From contig JANXZM010000059.1 in assembly GCA_025355505.1 (NCBI GenBank), forward strand, positions 1-64,000: a stretch of DNA of 64,000 bases, in the 5' to 3' direction. The stretch comes from Acidobacteriaceae bacterium (lineage in GTDB: Bacteria > Acidobacteriota > Terriglobia > Terriglobales > Acidobacteriaceae). Positions 9,036 to 17,309 of this stretch are shown here, piece after piece. A program made the position numbers and the translations under genes. The number at the start of each line of letters is the position of its first letter. Position 1 is the first letter of the stretch. Under the pieces are notes generated by a model. The model was not told the DNA's origin, did no database searches, and saw only the letters and a program-made list of their open reading frames with translations.

Positions 9036-9598
9036 AATCTCTTTTTTCTAAACTTTCTCTTGGCTTCGGGATGCGTCTTGCCCGCGGACTGCTGGCCCTT
9101 CTCGAATTTGTGAGCCACGTCCATTTTCTCACGAACCTTCTGCTCGACGAGTTCAGGCACCAGGCATCCAATGGATCCGCCGAGCTGCGCTACTTCGCGC
9201 ACCAGACGCGAACTCAGGTAGGAATACTTTTCGGCGGGCATCATGAACACCGTCTCCAGACCGGGCTGGAGTTTGCGATTCATCAGCGCCATCTGGAGTT
9301 CATATTCGTAGTCGCTGATGGCGCGAATGCCGCGCAGGATGACCCTGGCCTCGACTCGCAACGCGTAGTCCACGGTGAGGCCGTCAAAAGTATCTACCGA
9401 GACGTTGTCAAAACCCGCAGTCATCGCCTCCAGCATTTTGCGGCGGTCGGCGACGCTGAACAGCGGGTCTTTCTCGGGATTTCTGAGAATGGCAACGACC
9501 AGTTCGTCGAAAATCTTGCTGCCGCGCTCGATGAGGTCAAGATGGCCGTTGGTAGGAGGATCGAACGATCCGGGATAGATGGCTTTGATGCGCTTCAC
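9032..9598 (-). CDS. coaD: phosphopantetheine adenylyltransferase
   Basis: Adenylates 4'-phosphopantetheine to dephospho-CoA, the penultimate CoA step. Motifs are PGSFDPPTNGHLDLI (Thr16-x-Gly18-His19), ISDYEYELQMALMNRKL and SSRLVREVAQLGG. I place the start at the GTG at 9598, which puts the nucleotide-binding motif at its normal distance; upstream in-frame sequence is mostly translated family A repeat and unlikely to be coding. The 188 residues exceed the usual 160 or so because of a lysine-rich tail (KTHPEAKRKFRKKRL). The stop overlaps the aminotransferase start by four bases (ATGA). It complements panB and panC near 44 kb. Confidence 0.93.
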   Translation of the reverse strand: MKRIKAIYPGSFDPPTNGHLDLIERGSKIFDELVVAILRNPEKDPLFSVADRRKMLEAMTAGFDNVSVDTFDGLTVDYALRVEARVILRGIRAISDYEYELQMALMNRKLQPGLETVFMMPAEKYSYLSSRLVREVAQLGGSIGCLVPELVEQKVREKMDVAHKFEKGQQSAGKTHPEAKRKFRKKRL

Positions 9599-9667
9599 GG
9601 GCCCTCGGTCGACGAAAGGAGGATTGTATGCGGGGGCTGGCGAGGATGGCAATCGGAGGGTGAGGCG

Positions 9668-9721
9668 ATGGAGAGCCGGGCGTCCCCGCCCGGCAGACGG
9701 GCGAGACGCCCGCCTCTCCAT
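9668..9721. repeat. compound palindromic repeat, family A
   Basis: Outer arms ATGGAGAG and CTCTCCAT enclose two inner hairpins, GCCGGGCGTCCCCGCCCGGC and a GACGGGCG...ACGCCCG arm. The element lies between coaD and recA and resembles copies at 27857, 31840 and 48364. Confidence 0.8.
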
Positions 9722-9747
9722 TGACTAGCCAGTGGTGTGCGCGACAG

Positions 9748-10890
9748 CTACCGCCTCGCGGCCGGCACTTTCGCCGCTTCCGGAGCCGCCGACGGCATCG
9801 TCGTGACCCGTCCCTGCGTACCGGTAGCTTGCGCCGGAACTACAGTGGGAGCCGGAGCCGCTACCGCTGCGGTCAGTCCCAGCGCTTTGCGCACTTCGGC
9901 ATCGAGCTTCGCCATCGTATCTTTGTTTTCTTTCAGGAAGGCGCGCGCGTTCTCCCGTCCCTGCCCGATGCGCTCCCCTTTATAGCTGTACCAGGAACCG
10001 GACTTCTCGACAATATTCTGGGTCGCTGCGATGTCGAGCAAGTCGCCTTCACGCGAGATGCCTTCGCCGTAGAGAATGTCGAACTCGGCTTCGCGGAACG
10101 GCGCCGCCACTTTATTTTTCACGATCTTGACTCGGGTGCGCGAGCCGGTGACCACGTCTCCTTCTTTAATGGCCGCGATGCGGCGGATGTCGATGCGCAC
10201 CGACGAATAGAACTTCAGCGCGCGCCCGCCCGTCGTCGTCTCGGGATTGCCGAACATGACGCCAATCTTTTCGCGGATCTGGTTAATAAAGATCAGGCTG
10301 GTGCGCGACTTGGCGACCGTCCCGGTCAGTTTGCGCAGCGCCTGCGACATCAGGCGTGCCTGCAAGCCCATGTGGCTGTCGCCCATTTCGCCGTCGAGTT
10401 CGGCCTTCGGGACGAGCGCCGCCACGGAGTCCACCACCAGCACGTCAATGGCGTTCGAGCGCACCAGCGCTTCAACGATTTCCAGCGCCTGCTCGCCATA
10501 GTCGGGTTGCGAGACCAGCAGGTTGTCGACGTCCACTCCCAACTTCTTGGCATAGCCCGGATCGAGCGCATGCTCGGCATCGACGAACGCCGCCAAGCCG
10601 CCAGCCTTTTGCGCCTCGGCAATCACCTGCAAGGCAATGGTAGTTTTGCCGGAAGACTCGGGGCCGAAGATTTCGACGACGCGCCCACGCGGCACGCCGC
10701 CCACGCCCAGCGCGGCATCGAACGAAATCGCGCCCGTCGAAATCACCGCGATTGGGACGATGGCGTCCTTCGACCCCAGCCGCATGATGGAACCTTTGCC
10801 AAACTGCTTTTCAATCTGTGCGAATGCAAGATCGATTGCCTTGGTACGCTCGTTGTTGCGATCTTCTAATCGGCTACGCTCGTCGGCCAT
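9748..10890 (-). CDS. recA: recombinase RecA
   Basis: ATP-dependent strand exchange and SOS co-protease, 380 residues. The Walker A motif GPESSGKT lies at 76-83. Walker B ([11 protein letters not shown]), loop L1 ([20 protein letters not shown]) and loop L2 ([22 protein letters not shown]) are all present and intact, with no intein. The C-terminal tail is Ala/Pro/Thr-rich ([17 protein letters not shown]) and ends in basic residues rather than the acidic tail of E. coli RecA. The start [15 protein letters not shown] fits the family. The 295-bp upstream gap to rsmI is divergent and should hold the promoter; I could not identify a LexA box with confidence. Confidence 0.98.
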   Translation of the reverse strand: MADERSRLEDRNNERTKAIDLAFAQIEKQFGKGSIMRLGSKDAIVPIAVISTGAISFDAALGVGGVPRGRVVEIFGPESSGKTTIALQVIAEAQKAGGLAAFVDAEHALDPGYAKKLGVDVDNLLVSQPDYGEQALEIVEALVRSNAIDVLVVDSVAALVPKAELDGEMGDSHMGLQARLMSQALRKLTGTVAKSRTSLIFINQIREKIGVMFGNPETTTGGRALKFYSSVRIDIRRIAAIKEGDVVTGSRTRVKIVKNKVAAPFREAEFDILYGEGISREGDLLDIAATQNIVEKSGSWYSYKGERIGQGRENARAFLKENKDTMAKLDAEVRKALGLTAAVAAPAPTVVPAQATGTQGRVTTMPSAAPEAAKVPAARR

Positions 10891-11092
10891 AATAGCTGCT
10901 CCTGTTTTATGAATCTAGAATTGGGGTACGAATCCCCCGTAGCCTACACCCGCGGGCTGGAGCGCGAAGTGTTGGCTGTCACATCAGTTTCGGTCAGTTT
11001 AGCACGAAGCGAATAAAAGGCGAAGCGAGAAGAAGTTGGCGCTATTGGTACGGGGCTCGCCGCGCACCAGTCAGAATAACCGACAAAGGTCT

Positions 11093-11161
11093 TTACCGCA
11101 GAGGACACAGGGGAACACAGGAGATCATGAGGTGGGTGCTCCTCTGTGCCCTCTGTGGTAA
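11093..11161. repeat. long imperfect inverted repeat, family D
   Basis: TTACCGCAGAGGACACAG on the left pairs with CTGTGCCCTCTGTGGTAA on the right with a few mismatches, around a 30-base centre. It ends about 25 bp before the rsmI start, so it could form a hairpin in the rsmI leader. The rest of the 10891-11185 divergent gap shows no other feature I can support. Confidence 0.65.
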
Positions 11162-11185
11162 GGATTTTCTTGCTAGACTGCCCTC

Positions 11186-12079
11186 ATGCACGAAGACATT
11201 CCGGATGGCGGCATCTCCGAACGAGGCCCAGCCATTGGAGGCCCGTCGCTGTATCTCGTCGCCACGCCCATCGGCAATCTTGAAGACATCACCCTGCGCG
11301 CTCTGCGGGTGCTTAAGGAAGTTGACCTGATCGCCTGCGAGGACACTCGCCAGACCCTGAAGCTGCTCAACCATTACGGCATCCAGACGCGCTTGGTGAG
11401 CTATCACGAGCACAACGAGATGACCAAAGCCGCCGAACTGGTCGTGGACCTCGAAGGCGGCGCCAAGATCGCTCTGGTCACCGACGCAGGCATGCCCGGC
11501 ATCTCCGACCCCGGATTCCGTTTGATCGCGCTCGCCATCCGGCATCATGTACCGGTGGTGCCGATTCCTGGAGCGTCGGCATTCCTGGCGGCGCTGGTTG
11601 CGAGCGGCCTGCCTACCGATTCGTTTCGCTTCAGCGGCTTTCTACCCTCCAAGGCCGGGCAGCGCCGCAAGCTGCTGGAGAGTGTGAAAAATTCTCCGCG
11701 GACGCAGGTGTTCTACGAAGCGCCGCATCGGCTGCTGGAGACGCTGGCCGATGTGGTTGAAATTCTCGGGAACGACAGGCACGTCGTCGTGGCACGCGAA
11801 GTTACGAAGTTGTATGAAGAATTTCTGCGCGGACGGGCGGGGGAGATTCTGGAACAACTCACAGCTCGGGGAGCCGTCAAAGGCGAGATCACGCTGCTGA
11901 TCGCGAAAGCCGAAGAGGGAGCGGCGCCGTCCGCATCCGAGGGCGTGAGCGTCGCTCAGCGCGTGCGCGAAATCATGGCCGAAGAAAAAGCAGATGAAAA
12001 AGCCGCGCTAAAGAAAGTAGCCAAAGAGCGCGGGATTGGGAAGAGCGAGGCGTATCGGGAGTGGCAGCAGAGCAAGTAA
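11186..12079 (+). CDS. rsmI: 16S rRNA (cytidine-1402-2'-O)-methyltransferase
   Basis: SAM-dependent 2'-O-methylation of C1402 in 16S rRNA. The 297-residue protein shows the tetrapyrrole-methylase fold signature of the family: LYLVATPIGNLEDITLRAL, IACEDTRQT, SYHEHNE, LVTDAGMPGISDPG and PIPGASAFLAALVASGLP. The C-terminal extension (EEKADEKAALKKVAKERG...EAYREW) matches the small terminal domain of RsmI. The ATG at 11186 leaves about 20 residues ahead of the first strand, slightly long, so a later start is possible. It is divergent from recA. Confidence 0.95.
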   Translation: MHEDIPDGGISERGPAIGGPSLYLVATPIGNLEDITLRALRVLKEVDLIACEDTRQTLKLLNHYGIQTRLVSYHEHNEMTKAAELVVDLEGGAKIALVTDAGMPGISDPGFRLIALAIRHHVPVVPIPGASAFLAALVASGLPTDSFRFSGFLPSKAGQRRKLLESVKNSPRTQVFYEAPHRLLETLADVVEILGNDRHVVVAREVTKLYEEFLRGRAGEILEQLTARGAVKGEITLLIAKAEEGAAPSASEGVSVAQRVREIMAEEKADEKAALKKVAKERGIGKSEAYREWQQSK

Positions 12080-12101
12080 TTGAAGGTTAGGTACTGGGAA
12101 G

Positions 12102-12121
12102 GGCACGACTTCAGTCGTGCC
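12102..12121. repeat. perfect hairpin after rsmI
   Basis: GGCACGAC TTCA GTCGTGCC is a perfect 8-bp stem with a tetraloop, 22 bp after the rsmI stop. No T-tract follows, so it is either a repeat-derived mRNA 3' stabiliser or a weak terminator. Confidence 0.7.
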
Positions 12122-12193
12122 ATAAATCCCCTTGAATACTAGGCTTTAGCCGCGGAGGTTCTGCTCTTGCCGGATTGCAATGAATCGAGTAAC

Positions 12194-12213
12194 ATTGATT
12201 AACGTTAATCAAT
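12194..12213. promoter_or_regulatory. 20-bp perfect palindrome, probable toxin-antitoxin operator
   Basis: ATTGATTAAC followed at once by its exact reverse complement GTTAATCAAT. It ends three bases before the antitoxin ATG, where a ribosome binding site would normally lie. The position is that of an autoregulatory operator for a Phd/YefM-type antitoxin. It leaves no room for a Shine-Dalgarno sequence, so a leaderless or near-leaderless message is likely. Confidence 0.75.
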
Positions 12214-12216
12214 CTT

Positions 12217-12507
12217 ATGAAAACCATCGTAACCCGCCTTCCCCTGACCAAAGCGCGCGTGAATCTCGGCCAGGTAGTGCGCCGCGTGCACGTGAACCGC
12301 GAATTCTTCATCCTGGAGAAAGACGGCATCCCCGTCGTGGGCCTCATGCATGTGGACGATCTTGAGGACTATCTCGAAATGCAGAATCGCTCAGTAAAAG
12401 AGCAAGTCCACAGGAGCACGGCGGAATATCGTCGCGGAGCGGCGCGCAGTGCGCACGCATTCATGGCTGAACTGAAAGCTCCGAGCAGCAAGCGCAAGAA
12501 AAAGTAA
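12217..12507 (+). CDS. antitoxin of the Phd/YefM type
   Basis: A 96-residue probable antitoxin. The N-terminus (RLPLTKARVNLGQVVRRVHVNREFFILEKDGIPVVGLM) follows the Phd/YefM pattern of a short DNA-binding domain in which a Val/Leu-rich strand leads to PVVG. The charged C-terminal half (EMQNRSVKEQ...SSKRKKK) would be the disordered toxin-binding part. It is immediately preceded by a perfect 20-bp palindrome and followed 21 bp later by a RelE-like toxin gene, the usual gene order. It likely represses its own promoter alone or with the toxin. The family assignment rests on pattern and context. Confidence 0.8.
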   Translation: MKTIVTRLPLTKARVNLGQVVRRVHVNREFFILEKDGIPVVGLMHVDDLEDYLEMQNRSVKEQVHRSTAEYRRGAARSAHAFMAELKAPSSKRKKK

Positions 12508-12528
12508 AAACGAAAGAATTAGAACGTC

Positions 12529-12813
12529 ATGGCCGGACTATTTCGAGTCCTAACCACGCCCGCGTTCGAGCGGGAATTCCGAGCAATCTCCAAGAAGGAC
12601 TCCACCCTAGTCCGCGCCCTCGAAGAACTGATTGAGACTCTCGGCAACGATCCCCACAACCGCAGCGGACGGCACAAGATCAAGAAGCTCGCCGGCCTGA
12701 AAGCAGGCGACGGACAATGGCGCGTGCGCTGGAGAGACCACCGGCTGCGCTACGATATCTTTGGGAGGGAAGTCGTGCTGCATTCCTTCCGCCATCGGAA
12801 AGACGCGTACTGA
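12529..12813 (+). CDS. RelE/ParE-superfamily toxin
   Basis: A 94-residue basic protein resembling RelE-type mRNA interferases: FRVLTTPAFEREFRAISKKD at the N-terminus, a central helix ending in LGNDPHN, then KKLAGLKAGDGQWRVRWRDHRLRYDIFG and a C-terminal LHSFRHRKDAY. The LxGLKxGxxRxRxGxYR-like stretch and the final HRxxxY element are typical of RelE/ParE toxins that cleave ribosome-bound mRNA or poison gyrase; which of the two cannot be told here. It forms a module with the upstream antitoxin, and nothing suggests inactivation. Confidence 0.82.
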   Translation: MAGLFRVLTTPAFEREFRAISKKDSTLVRALEELIETLGNDPHNRSGRHKIKKLAGLKAGDGQWRVRWRDHRLRYDIFGREVVLHSFRHRKDAY

Positions 12814-12906
12814 GGCGGCGTTTGTCCCTGCAAAAAACGACGAGTGATTGGCAGGGACAGAGGGGACGTGAGCAGAAGGCCGGCGAGAACCCTCAAGCCG
12901 AAGTTG

Positions 12907-14022
12907 TCACTTGGTGTTGGACCGATTTATGCCGCAAGCCCCCAAGAGGCGATCTAAATCCCACAACCACACCCCGTCCGTGCGTTGCTTAGACAGAATG
13001 GAATCATCTTTTGCACCCGCCAGCCAATGGTTGTCTGCGCTCAAAGCACCGCTGCCGCTGTACATGACTGGCGTGCCACAGGTTTGGTTTGTCTTTGTGT
13101 CCCATACCCACAGGCGGTCGTCCACCGATGCGAAGAACAACGTGCCATCAGTGCTGAACGCCACAAATTTTGGATATCCCGTCGATGTTTTCGGCAGGAT
13201 GTCCGCGAGTCCATCAATCGCTTCGCCAGTGCTGAGGCGTACGAGGCGTACACCCCAGGCTTGGTACACAGCCATGCGATCGATTGCCGAATGAAACGCG
13301 ATGATCGTTGGAATGGGCCTCGACCACGGGGTAGTCCGCTTCTTGGACCAGTCTAGGGTAGTCCAGACAGCAAACTCCTTTGGGTTTGCCGTCAAGAATG
13401 AGGTACCATCCTGCGAAAAACCCGCAAAGTAGCTGCCTGTCTGTGTGAATGTCGGTGTCAGCGTCGCGACATCGAGGATGTACATCTTCCCACTGTTGTC
13501 GGATACGGCGAGCCATGCCCCTTTCGCATCAAAGGCCAAGGTATGAATGAAATCGGTGTCTTCCCTCAGCGTCTTGACCAACTTTCCAGTCGCCACATCC
13601 CACAATTTCAGACTGAACTCGTCGCTGTTACCGCTGGTTGCTACGATCTTGCCGTCAGTAGCTAGAGCAACAGCACTAACAATGCCTTGGCCAGTTTCGA
13701 GTGCTCGCAAGAATTTGCGATTCTGCACATCCCAGAGAACGACGCGACCAAAGTCCTTCCCTGCGGCAAGCACCTTTCCGTCTCTGCTGAAAGAGAGAGC
13801 GTTTATGACAGTCGGCGTTCCAACGCCTTGCATGATAGTGAGTTGTCCACCGGGCCCGAACTGAACACCACTTTTCGGCTCTTTGTGGGGATCATCCCGC
13901 AAAATGAAATCGGGCGTGGGAAAGGGCTTCTCCGAATGTACAGGCGCAGGAGAGGCTACGCTGTTTTGCTGCGCAGCCGCCTGCACCGCCGCTAACATGA
14001 GTGCCAGAAAGAACCTTGTCAT
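12907..14022 (-). CDS. exported WD40-repeat protein
   Basis: A 371-residue protein with a signal peptide (MTRFFLALMLAAVQAAAQ) and a beta-propeller made of WD40-type units. Visible repeats include ALSFSRDGKVLAAGKDFGRVVLWDV, LATDGKIVATSGN...LKLWDVATG, LAFDAKGAWLAVSDNSGKMYILDVAT and FSTDGTLFFASVDDRLWVWD. No enzyme motif accompanies the propeller. It lies between the RelE-type module and the yqeY gene, with no sign of an operon beyond the 15-bp gap to yqeY upstream. Its role is unknown; such proteins usually act as binding scaffolds. Confidence 0.8.
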   Translation of the reverse strand: MTRFFLALMLAAVQAAAQQNSVASPAPVHSEKPFPTPDFILRDDPHKEPKSGVQFGPGGQLTIMQGVGTPTVINALSFSRDGKVLAAGKDFGRVVLWDVQNRKFLRALETGQGIVSAVALATDGKIVATSGNSDEFSLKLWDVATGKLVKTLREDTDFIHTLAFDAKGAWLAVSDNSGKMYILDVATLTPTFTQTGSYFAGFSQDGTSFLTANPKEFAVWTTLDWSKKRTTPWSRPIPTIIAFHSAIDRMAVYQAWGVRLVRLSTGEAIDGLADILPKTSTGYPKFVAFSTDGTLFFASVDDRLWVWDTKTNQTCGTPVMYSGSGALSADNHWLAGAKDDSILSKQRTDGVWLWDLDRLLGACGINRSNTK

Positions 14023-14037
14023 AAAGGCATGACCTCC

Positions 14038-14499
14038 CTACTTCCCCGCCAGTTCCTTCTTAACCGCCTCGCTGACCACCTTCCCATCCACCCGCATCCC
14101 AGCGGCGGCGAAGCGGGCCATGGCGGCCTTCATCACTGTTCCCATGTCTTTCATGGCAGGAGGGGGCATCATCTCGGCAATCGCCGCCCGGACTCCGGCC
14201 ACGATTTCTTCTTCGCCGGCGGCCTTGGGCAGGTAGGTTTCGATGAACTTGATTTCGGCGGCTTCCTTGTCGGCCATCTCCTGGCGTCCGCCCTTGGTGA
14301 ACTGCTCGACCGAGTCCTTGCGCTGCTTGATGAGCGTCGAGAGCACTTGCTGCGATTCCTTGTCGTCGAGCGGCGCCATCTTGTCGATCTCTTTGTTCTT
14401 GAGCGCGGCCTTGACCATGCGCAGGGTGGAGAGTCGCAGCTCTTCGCGGGCCTTCATGGCCGCGACAATGTCTTTCTGGATCTGGTCGATTAAGGGCAT
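14038..14499 (-). CDS. yqeY: GatB/YqeY domain protein
   Basis: A 153-residue protein made of the YqeY domain alone: MPLIDQIQKDIVAAMKAREELRLSTLRMVKAALKNKEID, VLSTLIKQRKDSVEQFTKGGRQEMADKEAAEIKFIETYLPK, then IAEMMPPPAMKDMGTVMKAAMARFA. The domain is related to the tRNA-tail-binding C-terminal part of GatB, but free-standing YqeY proteins have no firmly established activity. The start at 14499 is the only sensible one. The gene is 15 bp upstream of the WD40 protein gene on the same strand, so the two may be co-transcribed. Confidence 0.92.
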   Translation of the reverse strand: MPLIDQIQKDIVAAMKAREELRLSTLRMVKAALKNKEIDKMAPLDDKESQQVLSTLIKQRKDSVEQFTKGGRQEMADKEAAEIKFIETYLPKAAGEEEIVAGVRAAIAEMMPPPAMKDMGTVMKAAMARFAAAGMRVDGKVVSEAVKKELAGK

Positions 14500-14718
14500 G
14501 GCGGAATTATAGTCGGCTGGAACCCTTCACCACAGAGGGCACGGGGGAAAGGCGGGAAACCACTAAGGACATTAAGGATCACGAAGGAAGGCTTGGAGAA
14601 GCTTGTCGATGCGCGACTTTACTCCTGCAATCTGACTTCTTCAATCTGACTTCCGCAATCTCTTCCCGATCCTCTGTCTTTCGAATATTCTGTTTATTAG
14701 CCCAGGCTCCCAATTCCC

Positions 14719-15915
14719 ATGCTCAAGAAAATCAGACTCTTCACTCCCGGACCAACGCCACTTCTTCCTTCCGCCCAGACGGCGATGGCTTCCTATGGCG
14801 CGCACCATCGCACTGCCGATTTCCGCGCTCTGTTCACGCGCGTTCTGTCCGACGTGAAGGAGTTCATCGGCACGAAGAATGACGTGCTTGTGCTGACCTC
14901 GTCGGGCACGGGTTTTATGGAAGCTTCGGTCTCGAATCTGACTTCTCCCGGCGACCGCGTGCTGGTGTTGACTGCCGGCAAGTTCGGCGAGCGCTGGGCC
15001 TCGCTGGCCAAGGCGTTTGGCTGCTCGGTGGAGACGGTGACCGCTCCCTATGGCGAGACGATTTCGCTGGAGGAGGTGCGCCGCAAGCTGACGCCGGAGA
15101 TTCGCTGCGTTTATGTGCAAGCGACTGAGAGTTCCACGGGCGCGCGGCATGACATCGAAGCGATCGCGAAGCTGGTGCAAACTTTGCCAGACACGCTGTT
15201 TGTCGTTGACGCGATCACTGGCCTAGGAACATCGCGACTCGACGTGGATGGTTGGGAAATCGACGTCATCATTGGCGGCTCGCAAAAAGCGCTGATGATC
15301 CCGCCCGGATTGGCCTATGGCGCCATCAGCGAGCGGGCGTGGCAACGCATGGAGACGGCGAAGTCTCCGCGGTATTACTTCGATTTGCGGAAGGAACGAA
15401 AGTCGGCGGCTAAGGCGGAGACGGCTTACACGCCCGCGACTTCCCTGTTTGCCGGATTGGCCGCGGCGCTCGATTATGTGCGGCAGATGGGGGATGGGAA
15501 CCTTGCGGCGGGGCGCGACGCGCTGATCGCGAATGCGGAGTTGTGCGCGGCGATGACACGTGCCGGCGTGCAGGCGCTGGGGCTGAAGTTATTCGCGTCG
15601 AGTTGTCCAGCGGCCGCGCTGACTGCCGTCGCTGCCCCGGCTGGCACCGACTCTACGGCCATTTGCAAGCGCTTCCGCGAGCAGTTTGGCGCGGTCGTGG
15701 CCAACGGACAGGCGGAGATGAAGGGACAACTTTTCCGCATCGCTCACATTGGCTACTACGATTATCTGGACACGGTGGGAGTGCTGGCCGCACTCGAACA
15801 AGTTATCGCCGAAGCTGCGGGAAACGCGGTTGAGTTTGGATGCGCGGTGCGCGCGGCGCAGGAAGTTTACGCGCGAGCCATGGCTAAGAGGCAAACCGCG
15901 GCGGATGTCCGCTGA
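14719..15915 (+). CDS. class V aminotransferase (serine-pyruvate/alanine-glyoxylate type)
   Basis: A 398-residue PLP transaminase. The cofactor lysine is Lys190 in VIIGGSQKALMIPPGLAY. Other class V signatures are LFTPGPTPLLPS at the N-terminus, LTSSGTGFMEASVSNL, TAGKFGERW, and FVVDAITGLGTSRLDVDGWEID. The family transfers amino groups between serine or alanine and glyoxylate or pyruvate, and in some bacteria the gene sits beside serA; no such neighbour is present here. The ATG at 14719 directly precedes the family motif. A short repeat (15926-15951) follows the stop. Confidence 0.9.
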   Translation: MLKKIRLFTPGPTPLLPSAQTAMASYGAHHRTADFRALFTRVLSDVKEFIGTKNDVLVLTSSGTGFMEASVSNLTSPGDRVLVLTAGKFGERWASLAKAFGCSVETVTAPYGETISLEEVRRKLTPEIRCVYVQATESSTGARHDIEAIAKLVQTLPDTLFVVDAITGLGTSRLDVDGWEIDVIIGGSQKALMIPPGLAYGAISERAWQRMETAKSPRYYFDLRKERKSAAKAETAYTPATSLFAGLAAALDYVRQMGDGNLAAGRDALIANAELCAAMTRAGVQALGLKLFASSCPAAALTAVAAPAGTDSTAICKRFREQFGAVVANGQAEMKGQLFRIAHIGYYDYLDTVGVLAALEQVIAEAAGNAVEFGCAVRAAQEVYARAMAKRQTAADVR

Positions 15916-15925
15916 AAAAAAAGCA

Positions 15926-15951
15926 GATCCTTCGCTTCGCTCAGGATGACA
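15926..15951. repeat. short repeat, family C (single unit)
   Basis: GATCCTTCGCTTCGCTCAGG followed by ATGACA. The same wording occurs three times at 17900-18014. It lies between the convergent aminotransferase and site-2 protease genes. Confidence 0.8.
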
Positions 15952-16010
15952 AATTTTTCCTGGGGATGATCAGTTTTTCTTGAGGATGAAAAGTTCTTAA
16001 GCGTTGTGCG

Positions 16011-17138
16011 CTAGGAGTCGCGCGCTTCCCGGCGCAACTTGCGGCTTTCGGCCAAGAGCGACATGGAGTGCATCAGGTTCTGCAGGGTCACGATTCCGAC
16101 CAGATGCTGTTCGTCAACAACCGGGATGATGCTGAGGTTGCGGGCGGAGAGCTTGCGGAAGGCGGAGGATAGCGATTCCTGCTTGGCGGCGACGTCGAAG
16201 ATGCGATTCATGACCGCCTGCACATAGCCGTTGCCTTCGGCGCGCAGGGCTTCGAGAATTTTTTGCCGGGAGATTACGCCCACCATGTCGCTGCCGCGCA
16301 CCACCGGAAAATCGTCCTGCAAGGTATGCACGGCTTTTTCGAGCGCGTCTTCCAGCGTGTCGGCGGGCGAGAGTGTGGCGAAGTCGGTAAGCATGACTTC
16401 TTCCAAGCGGACACTTTGCAGTACGGATTGAAATACGGCCGAGCGCTCTTCGAGTTGTGCGCCAACGAAGAGGAAGAATCCGATCATCACCAGCCACCAG
16501 TTGCTCATGAGCATTCCGCCCATCATGAACATGATGGAGAACACGTGGCCGATACGAACGGCGCGCTGGGTAGCCAGAACCATGTCCATGCGGCGCGAAA
16601 ACACAGCGCGCAAAACGCGCCCGCCATCCATGGGATACGCCGGCAACAGGTTGAACAAGCCGAGGGAAAGGTTCGACCAGACGATGCTCCGCAACAGAGC
16701 GCTCGAATGGAGAAGCGGTCTGGCGGTAAGCGAAAAGCCCGGGATGACCGCGAGCAGGATGAGTGCGGTTAAGCCTGCGATGAAGAGATTCACCAGCGGT
16801 CCGGCAACTGCGATGCGAATGTCACGCTTCCAGGCGTTGATCGGGTCCGGGATGGCATGCGCCTCGTCGAGGATGGTGATGCCACCGATCGGCAGCAGGA
16901 TAATGCCTTTCGCCGGAACGCCCGAGTCGCGGGCCACCAGCGCGTGACCTAATTCGTGCAGGATCACGCTGCCGAAAACGATGCCGACCAAAGCGAGGCC
17001 GCGGAGGGCAGCGCTGGCATCCTGGGTAGCGGCTTCGGTGCTCCAGACAAAAACCAGCAGAAGAAAAAAGGTCAGGTGAATGCGAATTTCGATTCCGAAA
17101 ATACGTCCGACCGGGATGGACCAACTGCGCATCGACAT
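16011..17138 (-). CDS. site-2 protease family (M50) membrane metalloprotease with CBS domains
   Basis: An intramembrane zinc protease of the SpoIVFB-like branch, 375 residues. The catalytic HELGH is at 61-65 inside a membrane segment, and the third ligand is probably Asp171 in LLPAYPMDGGRVLRA. Membrane segments lie near 20-35, 48-62, 107-132 and 195-220. From about 250 to 365 there are two CBS units (LSPADTLEDALEKAVHTL and AAKQESLSSAFRKLSARNLSIIPVVDE...LVGIVTLQNL), which in this subfamily bind adenine nucleotides and may gate proteolysis. The gene lacks neighbours that would reveal its substrate. Confidence 0.9.
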   Translation of the reverse strand: MSMRSWSIPVGRIFGIEIRIHLTFFLLLVFVWSTEAATQDASAALRGLALVGIVFGSVILHELGHALVARDSGVPAKGIILLPIGGITILDEAHAIPDPINAWKRDIRIAVAGPLVNLFIAGLTALILLAVIPGFSLTARPLLHSSALLRSIVWSNLSLGLFNLLPAYPMDGGRVLRAVFSRRMDMVLATQRAVRIGHVFSIMFMMGGMLMSNWWLVMIGFFLFVGAQLEERSAVFQSVLQSVRLEEVMLTDFATLSPADTLEDALEKAVHTLQDDFPVVRGSDMVGVISRQKILEALRAEGNGYVQAVMNRIFDVAAKQESLSSAFRKLSARNLSIIPVVDEQHLVGIVTLQNLMHSMSLLAESRKLRREARDS

Positions 17139-17237
17139 GCCTACTAGTATTCTATCTACTTAGACACCGATTGACGCGGCGGAGATGCGAAAAAGCGAAC
17201 CGGAAGGGCTGGACCGGAAGATGCATTTGATTTCCTG

Positions 17238-17300
17238 TAGAGACGCGGCTTGCCGCGTCTCCGCAGCAGGAAACGGAGACGGGGCAAGCCTTGTCTCTAC
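17238..17300. repeat. palindromic intergenic repeat, family B
   Basis: GTAGAGACGCGGCTTGCCGC and the rest of the left arm, then AAACGGAGACGGGGCAAGCC and TTGTCTCTAC. It ends ten bases before the rsmD start and overlaps nothing coding. An arm of this repeat is why a longer reading frame exists upstream of rsmD. Confidence 0.85.
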
Positions 17301-17309
17301 GGGAGAGTT

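Noticed and set aside
10891-11185. LexA/SOS box upstream of recA
   Set aside because: I looked for dyads near the start but found none convincing enough, and acidobacterial LexA sites are not known to me.
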